Assembly: GCA_964470615.1 (NCBI GenBank)
Contig: CAYYDH010000034.1
Span: 1-7,097 of the forward strand
Length of the DNA stretch: 7,097 bases
Direction: 5' to 3'
From: CAYYDH01 sp964470615
GTDB lineage: Bacteria; Patescibacteriota; Minisyncoccia; Minisyncoccales; GWA2-38-27
Shown: piece after piece, positions 6,046 through 7,097 of the stretch
How the letters are laid out: every line of letters starts with the position of its first letter
Position numbering within the stretch: the first letter of the stretch is position 1
The notes under the pieces: model-generated
Database searches by the model: none
What the model was told of the DNA's origin: nothing
Seen by the model: the letters and a program-made list of their open reading frames with translations, nothing else
Position numbers and translations under genes: made by a program

Positions 6046-6087
6046 GACATGGACCCGTTCCCTATCGATAAGGGACGGGTCCATGTC
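6046..6087. repeat. Long hairpin-forming inverted repeat between the exported protein and the exonuclease
   Basis: The arms at 6046-6063 and 6071-6087 pair over 17 bp, with one extra T (6058 or 6059) bulged in the left arm and a 7-base A+T-rich loop. The arms contain ATGGACCCG / CGGGTCCAT and are far richer in G+C than the flanks. On the minus strand, in which both flanking genes are read, the stem is followed by GGTTAAAACAG rather than a U run, so it is not a textbook intrinsic terminator; on the plus strand a weak T-rich run (TTAATTTTGTTT) follows a few bases later. It might end or protect the upstream transcript, or be a dispersed REP-like palindrome. The structure is certain; the role is not. 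Confidence 0.85.
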
Positions 6088-6103
6088 TATCTGTTAATTT
6101 TGT

Positions 6104-7097
6104 TTAGAAACTAATAAATCCGGCGAATAAGTCCTCTATCATACTGAATGGCGGGATTTCGTGCCATTTGGGCGGCTTTTCTACGCCAGCCACCAAGGTT
6201 AGGTACAAATCACACGAATGCGTCGGCTGAGCAATATTGTAGACCTCAAGTTCTACTTCCCAGTTGCCTTTCTTGTCATAATAGTTGTATGAATCAGTTG
6301 CGTTATCGGTCGTGCCATCGCCGAAACTCCAAACATAACCGCAACCTGAACCACCACAATATTCCGGGTGGTTGGTCCCGCTAGGACCTGAAATTGCCGT
6401 ATAGTTCTTAAGATCAATCTCAAAGGGAATATCATCCTTCGGAATAATAATATCCAGATAAGAGTAAGGGGTGAGGAACTGAGATAGTCTTGAACGACAG
6501 GTGTCGCGACTGCAAACTTCTGCAGGATCAGACCAAGCCTCAGGGGGAACTACAACCTTTCGCCACTGGATGGTGAATTCTGGCCAAGGCCAAGGATTGC
6601 CGCTGTCGAAAACAACGCCGGGGGACAAAGACGAGATATAAGGATCTGGATGCACAGGATAAGTCCAGCCATCAGCTGAATCATCTGACCAAACGCCGTA
6701 ATTATCTTTGACCTTAATCCGCCAATAATACTGCGCGTTCCAGTCGAAAGGCCTATCTGCTTCGGTAACCTTTGGCGTAAAGACGCACTGTGGTCCTGGA
6801 TCGCAAACATGACCAGGATTACAGGTATTACTAGGAGTATATGGACCGACAACACAACTGTCTATCACTATATCATTGAATGCAGAATCAGAGGCAATTT
6901 GGATTTGATAAGCATCCTGCTTTTGTCCAGGGTCTAAACCCCAAAACTCCCACGAGAAGGTCCCGGTGGCGTTGGTGTGGAAACAACAATCCACCGGAGC
7001 AGCAGAAAGGTTAATCGCAGACACCTGATAAATCCCACCACTGCCAATGTTTATTGTCGCATCATCTTCGACTGCCAAACCCGGGTAGTCAGAGTTA
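6104..7097 (-). CDS. Exported fibronectin-like/PKD-domain protein, C-terminal part (5' end outside window)
   Basis: The frame is open to the right edge, so the N terminus and any signal peptide are missing; 330 residues are visible. Counting from the edge, the first half has an immunoglobulin/fibronectin-III-like pattern (FSWEFWGLDPG, AYQIQIASDSAFNDI, then YYWRIKVKDNYGVWSDDS near 123-140). The second half holds a PKD domain with the signature YVWSFGDG near 254-261 and a closing GNWEVELEVYN strand. Eleven cysteines, including a CC pair and clustered CNPGHVCDPGPQC, suggest disulfides and therefore an extracytoplasmic location. The C terminus (KPPKWHEIPPF...GFISF) has no sortase motif or membrane anchor. 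Such beta-sandwich arrays are common in large surface or pilus-associated proteins of Patescibacteria; adhesion is an inference. An in-frame TTG at 7078 is not a credible start, because the frame continues upstream and the text reads as mid-protein. G+C is visibly higher than in neighbouring genes (43-55 percent in three 60-base lines counted, against 30-38 percent in four lines of other genes). Confidence 0.85.
   Translation of the reverse strand, partial: NSDYPGLAVEDDATINIGSGGIYQVSAINLSAAPVDCCFHTNATGTFSWEFWGLDPGQKQDAYQIQIASDSAFNDIVIDSCVVGPYTPSNTCNPGHVCDPGPQCVFTPKVTEADRPFDWNAQYYWRIKVKDNYGVWSDDSADGWTYPVHPDPYISSLSPGVVFDSGNPWPWPEFTIQWRKVVVPPEAWSDPAEVCSRDTCRSRLSQFLTPYSYLDIIIPKDDIPFEIDLKNYTAISGPSGTNHPEYCGGSGCGYVWSFGDGTTDNATDSYNYYDKKGNWEVELEVYNIAQPTHSCDLYLTLVAGVEKPPKWHEIPPFSMIEDLFAGFISF

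Noticed and set aside
6046..6087. Calling the hairpin a standard intrinsic terminator
   Set aside because: On the minus strand the stem is followed by GGTTAAAACAG, not a U run, so the label is not supported even though a role in 3'-end formation remains possible.
7076..7078. TTG as the start of the exported protein
   Set aside because: The frame stays open to the window edge (reading NSDYPG before it), there is no ribosome site, and the sequence reads as the middle of a domain protein with no signal peptide.
1..7097. CRISPR array, tRNA or mobile element
   Set aside because: Intergenic spaces are all under 100 bp once the small ORF is counted; no direct repeats, cloverleaf, transposase or integrase was seen.

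Overview
The window looks like a piece of a Patescibacteria (Candidate Phyla Radiation, Parcubacteria-like) chromosome. This is inferred from the sequence style: A+T-rich compact housekeeping genes, a soluble PAS histidine kinase and a lone receiver domain lodged among repair genes, and a cysteine-rich exported fibronectin-like/PKD protein typical of that group. TGA is used as a stop (fpg), so this is not a code-25 lineage such as Gracilibacteria. The lineage call is from recognition only, not from a database search.

Layout. Positions 1-1152 (+) hold the C-terminal half of uvrB, open at the left edge. At 1155-1295 (-) is a 46-residue single-membrane-span ORF, tail to tail with uvrB. An 88-bp divergent region carries a strong, apparently near-leaderless promoter for rpsT (1384-1647, +) and a weaker candidate promoter facing the small ORF. 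From the right edge to 1649 everything is on the minus strand, in transcription order: an exported multidomain protein (6104-7097, open at its 5' end), a 17-bp hairpin (6046-6087), a standalone Pol I-type 5'-3' exonuclease (5057-6031), a PAS histidine kinase (3905-5047), a single-domain response regulator (3459-3827), fpg/mutM (2584-3456) and holA (1649-2587). No stretch longer than 300 bases lacks a gene. I saw no tRNA, rRNA, CRISPR, insertion sequence or integrase.

How the genes fit together. Three genes act in DNA repair: UvrB in nucleotide excision repair, Fpg in base excision of oxidised purines, and the 5' nuclease in flap removal and gap processing. HolA loads the replicative clamp. 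The kinase and receiver sit between the exonuclease and fpg and are plausibly a cognate pair; a link to damage sensing is speculation from position only. Gene packing is extreme: the exonuclease and kinase are 9 bp apart, the regulator and fpg 2 bp apart, fpg and holA overlap by 4 bp (ATGA), and the two convergent pairs are separated by 2 bp and 1 bp. The exported protein gene is visibly richer in G+C than its neighbours and is set apart by the hairpin.

No clearly novel multi-gene system is evident. The points most worth checking are the near-leaderless rpsT promoter with its inverted repeat, the small membrane ORF, the standalone exonuclease, the intergenic hairpin, and the general lack of Shine-Dalgarno motifs.
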